Part shown: in pieces, positions 1 through 4,508 of the stretch
Numbering within the stretch: the first letter of the stretch is position 1
Layout of the letters: each line of letters opens with the position of its first letter
Position numbers and translations under genes: made by a program
Notes under the pieces: model-generated
Databases searched by the model: none
Told to the model about the DNA's origin: nothing
Seen by the model: the letters and a program-made list of their open reading frames with translations, nothing else
From: an uncultured Collinsella sp.
Lineage (GTDB): Bacteria > Actinomycetota > Coriobacteriia > Coriobacteriales > Coriobacteriaceae
NCBI GenBank assembly: GCA_900550355.1
Contig: URRT01000095.1
Span: 1 to 7,096, forward strand
Direction: 5' to 3'
Length of the DNA stretch: 7,096 bases

Positions 1-22
1 CCAAAAAATTTTTCAAAAAAGT
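1..22 (+). promoter_or_regulatory. UP-element-like A/T tract upstream of tRNA-Asp promoter
   Basis: An A6-T5-C-A6 tract (3-20) sits directly before the -35 hexamer. Laid against the full UP-element consensus known from E. coli rRNA promoters (NN AAA WW T W TTTT NNN AAA NNN, -59 to -38), only position 8 (A instead of T) departs. The register also fits: the consensus end at -38 falls on position 22, which places -35 at position 25, where the hexamer starts. An UP element binds the RNA polymerase alpha C-terminal domain and boosts stable-RNA promoters. The match is seen; function is inferred. Confidence 0.55.
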
Positions 23-24
23 TG

Positions 25-54
25 TTGCGCGCCAGACAGACTTCTGTGTATACT
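25..54 (+). promoter_or_regulatory. Sigma70-type promoter of tRNA-Asp
   Basis: The -10 box TATACT is at 49-54. The -35 box TTGCGC is at 25-30, with an 18-bp spacer. A TTGTTG alternative at 22-27 would leave an over-long 21-bp spacer. Transcription would begin near 61, giving a leader of about 40 nt before the tRNA. The bases after the -10 (AATCCCCGC) are C/G-rich, the kind of discriminator associated with growth-rate and stringent control of stable-RNA genes. Confidence 0.6.
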
Positions 55-100
55 AATCCCCGCAGCGCACGCGAGCGGAAACAAACGCGAACGACTGCCT

Positions 101-178
<78 letters not shown>

Positions 179-189
179 ACGCAATTAAA

Positions 190-214
190 GCCACGTCTTC
201 GGACGTGGCTTTTT
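190..214 (+). terminator. Intrinsic terminator of tRNA-Asp (UUCG loop)
   Basis: A perfect 8-bp stem GCCACGTC/GACGTGGC (190-197 with 202-209) is capped by the extra-stable TTCG tetraloop and followed by T5 (210-214). The A-run before the stem (187-189) could extend pairing into the T tract. It lies 11 nt after the tRNA CCA end and fits a stand-alone tRNA gene. Confidence 0.9.
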
Positions 215-344
215 GCGTTTGATGCACTTTGTTTCGATAGAACGATCGCCCCGGCGCATCTTCGCCCAGAATCCCCGCGCCTTCGGGAACGCAAATAAAA
301 TCTAATAAGTATATCTGTCTGAACAACAGCTTTGTTGCGCAACA

Positions 345-377
345 CCTGTTCTACGAGACAGGGGGTTAGGTTATACT
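345..377 (+). promoter_or_regulatory. Candidate promoter and operator of the Rrf2 gene
   Basis: TATACT at 372-377 is a good -10 box. The hexamer 17 bp upstream, TTCTAC (349-354), is a poor -35, the kind of promoter that often needs or resists a regulator. That -35 is embedded in the inverted repeat CCTGT (345-349) / ACAGG (358-362). A dyad covering the -35 suggests an operator, and Rrf2 proteins commonly repress their own genes. The dyad and -10 are seen; regulator identity is inferred. Confidence 0.4.
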
Positions 378-485
378 AAATTGCACTGTGCGCCGCATCT
401 GATGCATTTCGCTCCAAGCGCGGCACTCAGTGGATATCCGATTTACCATTTGGATGTCCTGGCGGTCATTTAGCGTCTCGACACA

Positions 486-512
486 AGCTCGGCCCCGGAG
501 CTCGTTCGAGCT
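486..512 (+). promoter_or_regulatory. Alternative stem-loops in the Rrf2 leader
   Basis: AGCTCG occurs at 486-491 and 499-504, and its complement CGAGCT at 507-512. The 507-512 arm can pair with either upstream copy, so two mutually exclusive hairpins are possible about 14 nt before the Shine-Dalgarno sequence. There is no T tract, so this is not a standard terminator. It could be an operator dyad, a translation-control structure or chance. Confidence 0.3.
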
Positions 513-526
513 GTTCGTATTCCTTG

Positions 527-533
527 AAAGGGG
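527..533 (+). promoter_or_regulatory. Ribosome binding site fixing the Rrf2 start
   Basis: AAAGGGG ends 4 nt before the ATG at 538. No comparable site precedes the in-frame GTG at 430. This, with the Rrf2 family N-terminus appearing immediately after the ATG, sets the start at 538. Confidence 0.7.
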
Positions 534-537
534 AAAA

Positions 538-1023
538 ATGGACATATCGAGGAAGACTGATTACGTCCTTCGTATGCTGGCGATGCTTGCTGAGGATCCG
601 GAGCGTTTGCTTTCTGTTCGCACCGCTGCCGAAGAGGTCAATGTCCCGTATTCGTTTGCCCGTTCGATTCAGCATGGTTTGGTCCAGGCCGGTATTGTGG
701 AGAGCCTGCGTGGCGTCCACGGTGGCATGCGTCTCAAGGTCAGTCCGGACGACGTCACTATCCGCCAGGTCGTCGAGGCCGTTCAGGGCCCTATGGTTAT
801 GAACGACTGCACCGCCCCCGATGGTGACTGTGCGCGCATGGGCGCGTGCTGCTATCATCCCCTGTGGGCCGGAGCCCAGGCGTTGATGCGCGACTACCTC
901 GATTCCGTTTCGCTCGGCGATATCGTCGCCCATCGCCAGTTTCCGGCTGTCGATCCCAAGTTCGCCGATCGTGATGCGTTTCCCGAGTACGCTGCCTGCG
1001 CGTACGCTTGCCGGGAGGAATAG
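538..1023 (+). CDS. Rrf2-family Fe-S transcriptional regulator (NsrR/IscR type)
   Basis: This 161-aa protein has the layout of Rrf2 regulators: a winged helix-turn-helix (about residues 7-70, with the TDYVLR opening and the LRGVHGGMRL wing), a dimerisation helix, and a loop holding three cysteines. C91, C98 and C104 fall almost exactly where IscR (92/98/104) and NsrR have their [Fe-S] ligands. D8 and H107 match the fourth ligands known for NsrR (Asp) and IscR (His). It is therefore probably a cytoplasmic Fe-S sensor of nitric oxide, oxygen/peroxide or iron-sulphur status that controls DNA binding. Oddities: the first Cys gap is six residues rather than five, C105 adjoins C104, and a second pair C154-x3-C158 lies at the C-terminus. 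It is the first gene of an operon, 21 nt before the glycosylase gene. The family is certain; NsrR versus IscR is not. Confidence 0.92.
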   Translation: MDISRKTDYVLRMLAMLAEDPERLLSVRTAAEEVNVPYSFARSIQHGLVQAGIVESLRGVHGGMRLKVSPDDVTIRQVVEAVQGPMVMNDCTAPDGDCARMGACCYHPLWAGAQALMRDYLDSVSLGDIVAHRQFPAVDPKFADRDAFPEYAACAYACREE

Positions 1024-1044
1024 CGCCGCATAAGGAGTATAGCT

Positions 1045-1950
1045 ATGATTCAGGACCCCTTTCGTTCGATGATTCGTTCGGAAGGGGTCTTGCGTTATCG
1101 CGACCTTCCGTGGCGCCGAACGCGCGACCCGTATATCATCTGGCTCTCCGAGGTCATGCTGCAGCAGACGCAGGTGCCGCGCGTGGAGACGCGTATGCCG
1201 GCGTGGCTCGATCGCTTTCCGACTGTTCAGGCGCTCGCTCAGGCTGTCCCTTCCGATGTCTTGGATGCGTGGCAGGGGATGGGCTATAATCGCCGCGCCT
1301 TGGCGCTTCACAGGGCTGCACAGTGCGTTGTAGAGGACTGGGATGGGGAGTTTCCGCGCGAGACGCGTGACTTGGTCGCTCTGCCCGGCATTGGCCCGGC
1401 AACGGCGCAGGGTATCCGGTCGTTTGCGTTTGATCTTCCGGGCGTGTATCTGGAGACTAACGTGCGCACGGTCTTTCTGCATCACTTCTTTCCCGATGTA
1501 CCGGCTGTTCCCGATCGCGAGCTGGTGCCGCTGATTCAGGCGGCCTGTCCGGCGGTCCCCGGTGCGTCGGCGGACGAGATCGCTCCCTTTGCCGTGCCGC
1601 TCGATGATGCCGACACGCCGCGCGCGTGGTATTACGCGTTGCTGGATTACGGCGCGTATCTTAAAAAGACGCTGCCCAATCCGTCCAGGCGGTCGGCGAG
1701 CTATAGTCGTCAGTCCAAGTTTGAGGGCTCGCGTCGCCAAAAGCGCGCGCATATCGTGCGTATGTTGCTGGCAGCGCGCGAGAGGCAGCCGGCGGGGATT
1801 ACGCTTGCTGATGCCGTGGTGGGCGTTAACGAGATGGAAGCGGCAGCCGGTCGCGGGCCGGTCGAGTGCGACTTGATCGCGGGCATTCTAGCTGACCTGG
1901 AGCGCGAGGGCTTTTGCCGAGCCGAGGACGATCGTTGGTTGAGTGCGTAG
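1045..1950 (+). CDS. MutY-like HhH-GPD DNA glycosylase without Fe-S cluster
   Basis: This 301-aa protein has the A/G-specific adenine glycosylase core. LPWR at 21-24 leads into WLSEVMLQQTQV, whose E36 matches the catalytic Glu37 of E. coli MutY. GMGYNRRA (78-85) and the helix-hairpin-helix LPGIGPAT (113-120) follow. A119 stands where the bifunctional Nth enzymes have their lysine, so simple base removal is expected. Departures: E137 in LETNV sits where MutY has its catalytic Asp138; the four cluster cysteines are absent, replaced by a basic SRRSASYSRQSKFEGSRRQK segment (214-233); and there is no MutT-like 8-oxoG recognition domain. Residues 234-301 instead resemble a small winged-helix domain. 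It is probably a cytoplasmic base-excision enzyme, but its lesion specificity cannot be read from sequence. The start is supported by AAGGAG (1032-1037). It is second in the operon with the Rrf2 gene. Confidence 0.85.
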   Translation: MIQDPFRSMIRSEGVLRYRDLPWRRTRDPYIIWLSEVMLQQTQVPRVETRMPAWLDRFPTVQALAQAVPSDVLDAWQGMGYNRRALALHRAAQCVVEDWDGEFPRETRDLVALPGIGPATAQGIRSFAFDLPGVYLETNVRTVFLHHFFPDVPAVPDRELVPLIQAACPAVPGASADEIAPFAVPLDDADTPRAWYYALLDYGAYLKKTLPNPSRRSASYSRQSKFEGSRRQKRAHIVRMLLAARERQPAGITLADAVVGVNEMEAAAGRGPVECDLIAGILADLEREGFCRAEDDRWLSA

Positions 1951-2018
1951 CCCGCTCAAATCTGAAGAACGGGATTGTAAGGTTTAAATTCTCGGCATGA
2001 GGGCATCCTAAAGACGAG

Positions 2019-2041
2019 GCCGCTCGAAGCTTACGGGCGGC
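2019..2041 (+). promoter_or_regulatory. Leader stem-loop upstream of rubrerythrin
   Basis: GCCGCTCG (2019-2026) pairs with CGGGCGGC (2034-2041) over 8 bp, with one G-U pair and a 7-nt loop AAGCTTA. It ends about 8 nt before the AGGGAAG ribosome site (2051-2057). With no T run it is not a terminator, so an mRNA-stabilising or translation-control hairpin, or an operator dyad, is more likely. The rest of the 1951-2064 gap shows no clear -35/-10 pair; TTTAAATT (1983-1990) is only a weak -10 candidate. Confidence 0.45.
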
Positions 2042-2064
2042 ATGCGTAGAAGGGAAGTACACCT

Positions 2065-2604
2065 ATGGATTTTGAGAATTCCCAAACCAAGAAGAACCTT
2101 GAGACCGCTTTTGCCGGTGAGTCCCAGGCACACACCAAGTATCGCTACTATGCCTCCAAGGCCAAAAAGGACGGCTACGTTCAGATCTCGAATATCTTTG
2201 CCGAGACCGCAGGCAACGAGTCCGAGCATGCCAAGCTGTGGTTTAAGTACCTGCACGACGGTGCCGTTCCGGGCACTCTGGACAACCTGCGTGATGCCGC
2301 GGCAGGCGAGAACTACGAGTGGACCACGATGTACGACGAGTTCGCCAAGACCGCCGAGGAAGAGGGCTTTGTCGAGATCGCCGAGAAGTTCCGTGGTGTC
2401 GCCGCCGTCGAGAAGGCCCACGAGGAGCGCTACAACAAACTCGTCGAGCGCATCGAGTCGGGCGAGGTGTTTGAGCGTGAGGGCGTGAAGGTGTGGAAGT
2501 GCCTGAACTGCGGGCACCTGCACGTTGGTGCCGAGGCGCCTGAGGTGTGCCCGGTGTGTAACCACCCGAAGGCGTACTTTGAGGAGCAGGTGGTGAACTA
2601 CTAG
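2065..2604 (+). CDS. Rubrerythrin (NADH-linked peroxidase of anaerobes)
   Basis: This 179-aa protein has a four-helix ferritin-like di-iron domain (about 5-132) followed by a rubredoxin-like domain (about 141-179). Probable iron ligands are E19, E52 with H55, E82, E85, and E116 with H119, at the positions expected from Desulfovibrio rubrerythrin. The [Fe(SCys)4] site is C146-x2-C149 and C162-x2-C165. In this family, electrons pass from an NADH-rubredoxin reductase through the rubredoxin iron to the di-iron centre, which reduces H2O2 to water in the cytoplasm. Length is normal (the Desulfovibrio form has 191 residues) and no key residue appears missing. The ATG at 2065 follows AGGGAAG (2051-2057). 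It appears to be a single-gene unit, closed by the terminator inside the downstream repeat. Regulation by the nearby Rrf2 protein is possible but unproven. Confidence 0.97.
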   Translation: MDFENSQTKKNLETAFAGESQAHTKYRYYASKAKKDGYVQISNIFAETAGNESEHAKLWFKYLHDGAVPGTLDNLRDAAAGENYEWTTMYDEFAKTAEEEGFVEIAEKFRGVAAVEKAHEERYNKLVERIESGEVFEREGVKVWKCLNCGHLHVGAEAPEVCPVCNHPKAYFEEQVVNY

Positions 2605-2623
2605 CGCTTGGCGCTGGCTGCTG

Positions 2624-2804
2624 CGGAGCGCAGGGCGGAAGGCCGGATCGCCTTCCCTCCCCGCTCACGGCTCCGCAGGGTCGCGTTGAGGGAAGGCGAT
2701 CCGGCCTCCCGCCCTGCGCTCCGGCTTCGGGTCGTCGCGTGCTCGCTACTGAAAAGCTGATAAGAAGTTTGTGCGCCGCCCCTATCGGGGCGGCACGTTT
2801 TTGT
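2624..2804 (+). repeat. Long palindromic repeat unit, copy 1
   Basis: This is one of two copies of the same element in the window. The inverted repeat spans 2624-2723: 2624-2659 pairs with 2688-2723 in 35 of 36 positions (only A2639/C2708 fails) around a 28-nt loop. Order of parts: conserved outer arm GAGCGCAGGGCGG (2626-2638), variable inner arm (2639-2654), CCCTC, a 24-nt core (2662-2685) that matches copy 2 at 23 positions, the mirrored arms, a conserved 40-nt tail (2723-2762; 35/40 identical), then the terminator. The left arm is itself a palindrome (GGAAGGC ... GCCTTCC, 2637-2656). It starts 19 nt after the rubrerythrin stop. No transposase is present and I saw no target duplication. Confidence 0.93.
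2775..2802 (+). terminator. Intrinsic terminator at the end of repeat copy 1
   Basis: GCCGCCCC (2775-2782) and GGGGCGGC (2787-2794) form 8 perfect pairs with a TATC loop, followed by ACG and T5 (2798-2802). It should end the rubrerythrin transcript. The sequence is shared with repeat copy 2, so the terminator belongs to the repeated unit. Confidence 0.85.
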
Positions 2805-2842
2805 ATGGGGGCTGGTCGGGATGGCACCGTTCATGGGTGGGG

Positions 2843-2848
2843 TACACT
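2843..2848 (+). promoter_or_regulatory. Candidate -10 box for the four-helix membrane protein gene
   Basis: TACACT is preceded by a G-rich run (GGTGGGG) and followed about 46 nt later by the ATG. No good -35 hexamer is present at 16-18 bp. The terminator upstream makes a promoter in this gap likely, but the exact site is uncertain. Confidence 0.3.
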
Positions 2849-2893
2849 GGGTAGCGACTTTTAGTTTATCTACTACCTGATGGGGTGTTTTTT

Positions 2894-3526
2894 ATGGGTA
2901 AGAAGTCTCGGGCTCGGGTTGCTGCGGCGGGGACTCGCAAGGATCCTGGTCGTCGGGTTGCCGAGGATAAAAAGGCCGATCGTGCCGAGAAGGACAAGAA
3001 AGTCGGCGCGCATGCTCATCCTGAGTGGGCGCCTCATTTGAATTCGGCTAGTGAGGATTTGACTGCCAAGTTGTTTACTCTGGTCGAGGTGGTTTTGGGC
3101 GTGGTACCCCTTGTGGTTATCGGTTTGTTCTTGGCTTCGAAGGACGCCACGAGTGTCGATAAACTCACCGAGGTCTTTTCGCAGGAGCCCTCGATGGTGG
3201 TCACGTTTATTTCTGCGTGCTTGCAGCCGTTTGTGGCGTACATGCTGTATATGGTCTACCACAAATACTGCGAGGGCGACGCTGGTTTTGTCGCCGGCAA
3301 CCTGATCGGTCTTTTGTGCTCCGAGATCCTACTGCTCAATATCCCGGGCGTCATCGGTATGGGCATCTTGCTGTGGCGTGTTTGGCGCAACGTTGCCCCG
3401 CACTTTGAGAGCTGGCTGTTTGAGCGTCGCGCAATGGGCGTGCTGGTCGACACCGCGGGCTCACTCGTAATCCTAGTCCTGGCGTTTATGTGTGCCACCG
3501 CCGCTCGAGGTCTCGCGGGCATGTAG
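2894..3526 (+). CDS. Four-helix membrane protein of unknown function
   Basis: This 210-aa protein is not one I recognise. Residues 1-40 are very rich in Lys, Arg, Asp and Glu and look disordered and cytoplasmic. Four hydrophobic segments follow at about 60-81, 101-122, 133-161 and 183-205. The third contains a proline-glycine kink (NIPGVIGMG) and ends in a basic-aromatic LLWRVWRN stretch. No catalytic or metal motif and no signal peptide is visible. I chose the ATG at 2894 because GGGG (2882-2885) sits 8 nt before it; the in-frame GTG at 2885 would start inside that site. The gene is bracketed by the two copies of the palindromic repeat, each carrying a terminator, so it should be transcribed alone. 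It begins soon after a G-rich -10-like box. An integral-membrane location is well supported; no role can be assigned. Confidence 0.85.
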   Translation: MGKKSRARVAAAGTRKDPGRRVAEDKKADRAEKDKKVGAHAHPEWAPHLNSASEDLTAKLFTLVEVVLGVVPLVVIGLFLASKDATSVDKLTEVFSQEPSMVVTFISACLQPFVAYMLYMVYHKYCEGDAGFVAGNLIGLLCSEILLLNIPGVIGMGILLWRVWRNVAPHFESWLFERRAMGVLVDTAGSLVILVLAFMCATAARGLAGM

Positions 3527-3545
3527 TCTGTCCTCACCGACCACA

Positions 3546-3712
3546 GAGCGCAGGGCGGGGAAACCTTTCCCTCTCGCTCACGGCTTCGCAGGGTCGCGCG
3601 AGGCAAAGGTTTCCCCGCCCTGCGCTCCGGCGTTGGGTCGTCGCATGCTCGTTACAGAAAAGCTGATATTAAAGATTGTGTGCCGCCCCTTTTTGGGGCG
3701 GCACGTTTTTGT
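3546..3712 (+). repeat. Long palindromic repeat unit, copy 2
   Basis: This is the second copy, 19 nt after the stop of the membrane-protein gene. Arms 3546-3573 and 3600-3627 pair at 27 of 28 positions (C3569/C3604 fails), and 3575-3577 adds three pairs with 3596-3598. The outer arm (3546-3558), the 24-nt core (3575-3598), the 40-nt tail (3629-3668) and the terminator match copy 1. The inner arm (3559-3568, GGAAACCTTT) is unrelated to the 16-nt inner arm of copy 1, but its own partner (3605-3614) is fully complementary. The left arm is again a palindrome (GGGAAA CC TTTCCC, 3558-3571). The unit is 167 nt against 179 nt for copy 1, explained by the shorter variable segments. Confidence 0.93.
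3680..3710 (+). terminator. Intrinsic terminator at the end of repeat copy 2
   Basis: GTGCCGCCCC (3680-3689) and GGGGCGGCAC (3695-3704) form 10 perfect pairs with a T5 loop, followed by G and T5 (3706-3710). It would end the transcript of the membrane-protein gene. Confidence 0.88.
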
Positions 3713-3951
3713 GGGGTCCCGGTCTCCACAATTTTCGTCAAGCTTTTGGTTAGATTTTGGTCAGTTGGCGTAAGGGTGGAAGGCCAAAAGATTGCTGGCG
3801 AAAAAAGCTCAGAGAAAGTGCTGGTAGGGGAGTTGTTGAGCTTTTCGACAGCTTTTGAGCAAAAGAAACTTTGTGGCTATTGCCGGCGATTGCGTTGTCG
3901 CGGTCATGGCGGTGCGGGATGCTGGTCGTAAGCGTCGAACGCTCCGATTTT
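3713..3951 (+). other. A/T-box-rich leader region, no gene seen
   Basis: This stretch is richer in A/T than its surroundings. AGCTTTT occurs at 3741-3747, 3839-3845 (as GAGCTTTT) and 3850-3856, and the complement AAAAGCT at 3803-3809. The longest pairing is AAAAGCTCA (3803-3811) with TGAGCTTTT (3837-3845), 9 bp around a 25-nt loop. CTTTTGG (3743-3749) can also pair with CCAAAAG (3784-3790). A small AGCGT-CGA-ACGCT hairpin (3931-3943) lies just before the ribosome site. No promoter could be placed with confidence, and no stretch reads as a credible protein. Confidence 0.5.
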
Positions 3952-3956
3952 GGAGG
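3952..3956 (+). promoter_or_regulatory. Ribosome binding site fixing the start at 3962
   Basis: GGAGG lies 5 nt before the ATG at 3962. The in-frame TTG at 3950 would overlap this site and has none of its own, so it was not chosen. Confidence 0.75.
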
Positions 3957-3961
3957 CCAGC

Positions 3962-4384
3962 ATGGATCTGTTTCTTGAGACTCCGCAGCAACAGGCTGAG
4001 CGCATGCTGCGTCAGCAGCAACGACTCATGGAGATGCAAATGCAGGGGGCGGCAGCCCAGCCCCCTGCGCAAAACGTTACACCCGCGGTTTCGCCTGCGG
4101 GCGAATCGGCACCAGAGGCCTATTCCGTACAGCAAGATTCATATGCGCAGGAGCTCGCGTTCGACAAGCGTCGTGCGCGTCGTCGCCGCGTGGGCCAGCG
4201 CCTGCGCACATTGGCGATGATCGTGCTCATTCCGCTAGGACTTGCGGCGATTTTCTTGGTCTCGTATGCGCTCACCTGCATCCTCAACGGTGCTTCGCCC
4301 GGCGAAGTGCTCCAACATCTGTCAGCCCTCGGCCAGCGCCTAGGCGATGTCATAACAACAATCCGCGCCGGCTGGGAGAGCTAG
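3962..4384 (+). CDS. Small Gln-rich single-pass membrane protein, function unknown
   Basis: This 140-aa protein matches no family I know. Residues 1-30 form a Gln/Met/Glu-rich amphipathic stretch (PQQQAERMLRQQQRLMEMQMQ) likely to be helical or coiled coil. A Pro/Ala/Gln-rich linker follows (about 31-62), then a strongly basic segment FDKRRARRRRVGQRLR (67-82), one membrane helix (about 84-108) and a short tail of about 30 residues with an amphipathic helix (PGEVLQHLSALGQRLGDVI). The basic cluster before the helix predicts the N-terminus inside and the tail outside. There is no signal peptidase or lipobox site. The gap to rmuC is 124 nt with its own possible promoter, so co-transcription is uncertain. 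Good codon structure and a GGAGG site support a real gene. Confidence 0.75.
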   Translation: MDLFLETPQQQAERMLRQQQRLMEMQMQGAAAQPPAQNVTPAVSPAGESAPEAYSVQQDSYAQELAFDKRRARRRRVGQRLRTLAMIVLIPLGLAAIFLVSYALTCILNGASPGEVLQHLSALGQRLGDVITTIRAGWES

Positions 4385-4454
4385 CGTTTTAGCGTCCGCG
4401 GCTCTAAGAGAAATTTGTCTGCAAGGCAGTGAGTGATCCGTGTGTGTGGCGGGG

Positions 4455-4460
4455 TAAGAT
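4455..4460 (+). promoter_or_regulatory. Candidate -10 box for rmuC
   Basis: TAAGAT preceded by GCGGGG lies 49 nt before the rmuC start, in the same G-rich context as the -10 candidate at 2843. No good -35 box is visible at the right spacing. The rest of 4385-4508 holds no recognisable terminator for the preceding gene. Confidence 0.3.
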
Positions 4461-4508
4461 TGACCGCGGTTTTGATTGATGACCGATTGAGTTTGTTGGG
4501 CGGAGTCT

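Larger units (their letters stand above)
215..537 (+). other. Intergenic region: leader and control region of the Rrf2-glycosylase operon
   Basis: About 320 bases with no convincing gene; a GTG-initiated extension of the Rrf2 frame from 430 has no ribosome site and no family similarity. It holds a palindrome GTTGCGCAAC (334-343), an inverted repeat CCTGT-N8-ACAGG (345-362), a -10-like TATACT (372-377), an ATGCATTT motif (402-409) and alternative stem-loops (486-512). The 301-320 stretch is A/T-rich. If TATACT is used, the mRNA leader is about 155 nt, long for a simple regulator gene. Confidence 0.6.

Noticed and set aside
430..537. 36-residue N-terminal extension of the Rrf2 protein from a GTG at 430
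   Set aside because: There is no ribosome site at 430. The family N-terminus begins at the ATG at 538, which has AAAGGGG before it.
466..1752. 428-aa minus-strand reading frame
   Set aside because: It lies opposite the Rrf2 and glycosylase genes, spans both plus their gap, and has a low-complexity Arg-rich composition. It is a product of GC-rich third positions.
2601..3606. Short minus-strand frames in both repeats sharing an ATLRSRER-like peptide
   Set aside because: The shared peptide is only the translation of the shared core and arm of the DNA repeat. There are no ribosome sites and no protein-like conservation.
3855..4220. 121-aa frame starting at a TTG before the small membrane protein
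   Set aside because: It overlaps the 3962 gene in another frame, lacks a ribosome site and is Arg/Trp-rich, typical of a shifted frame.
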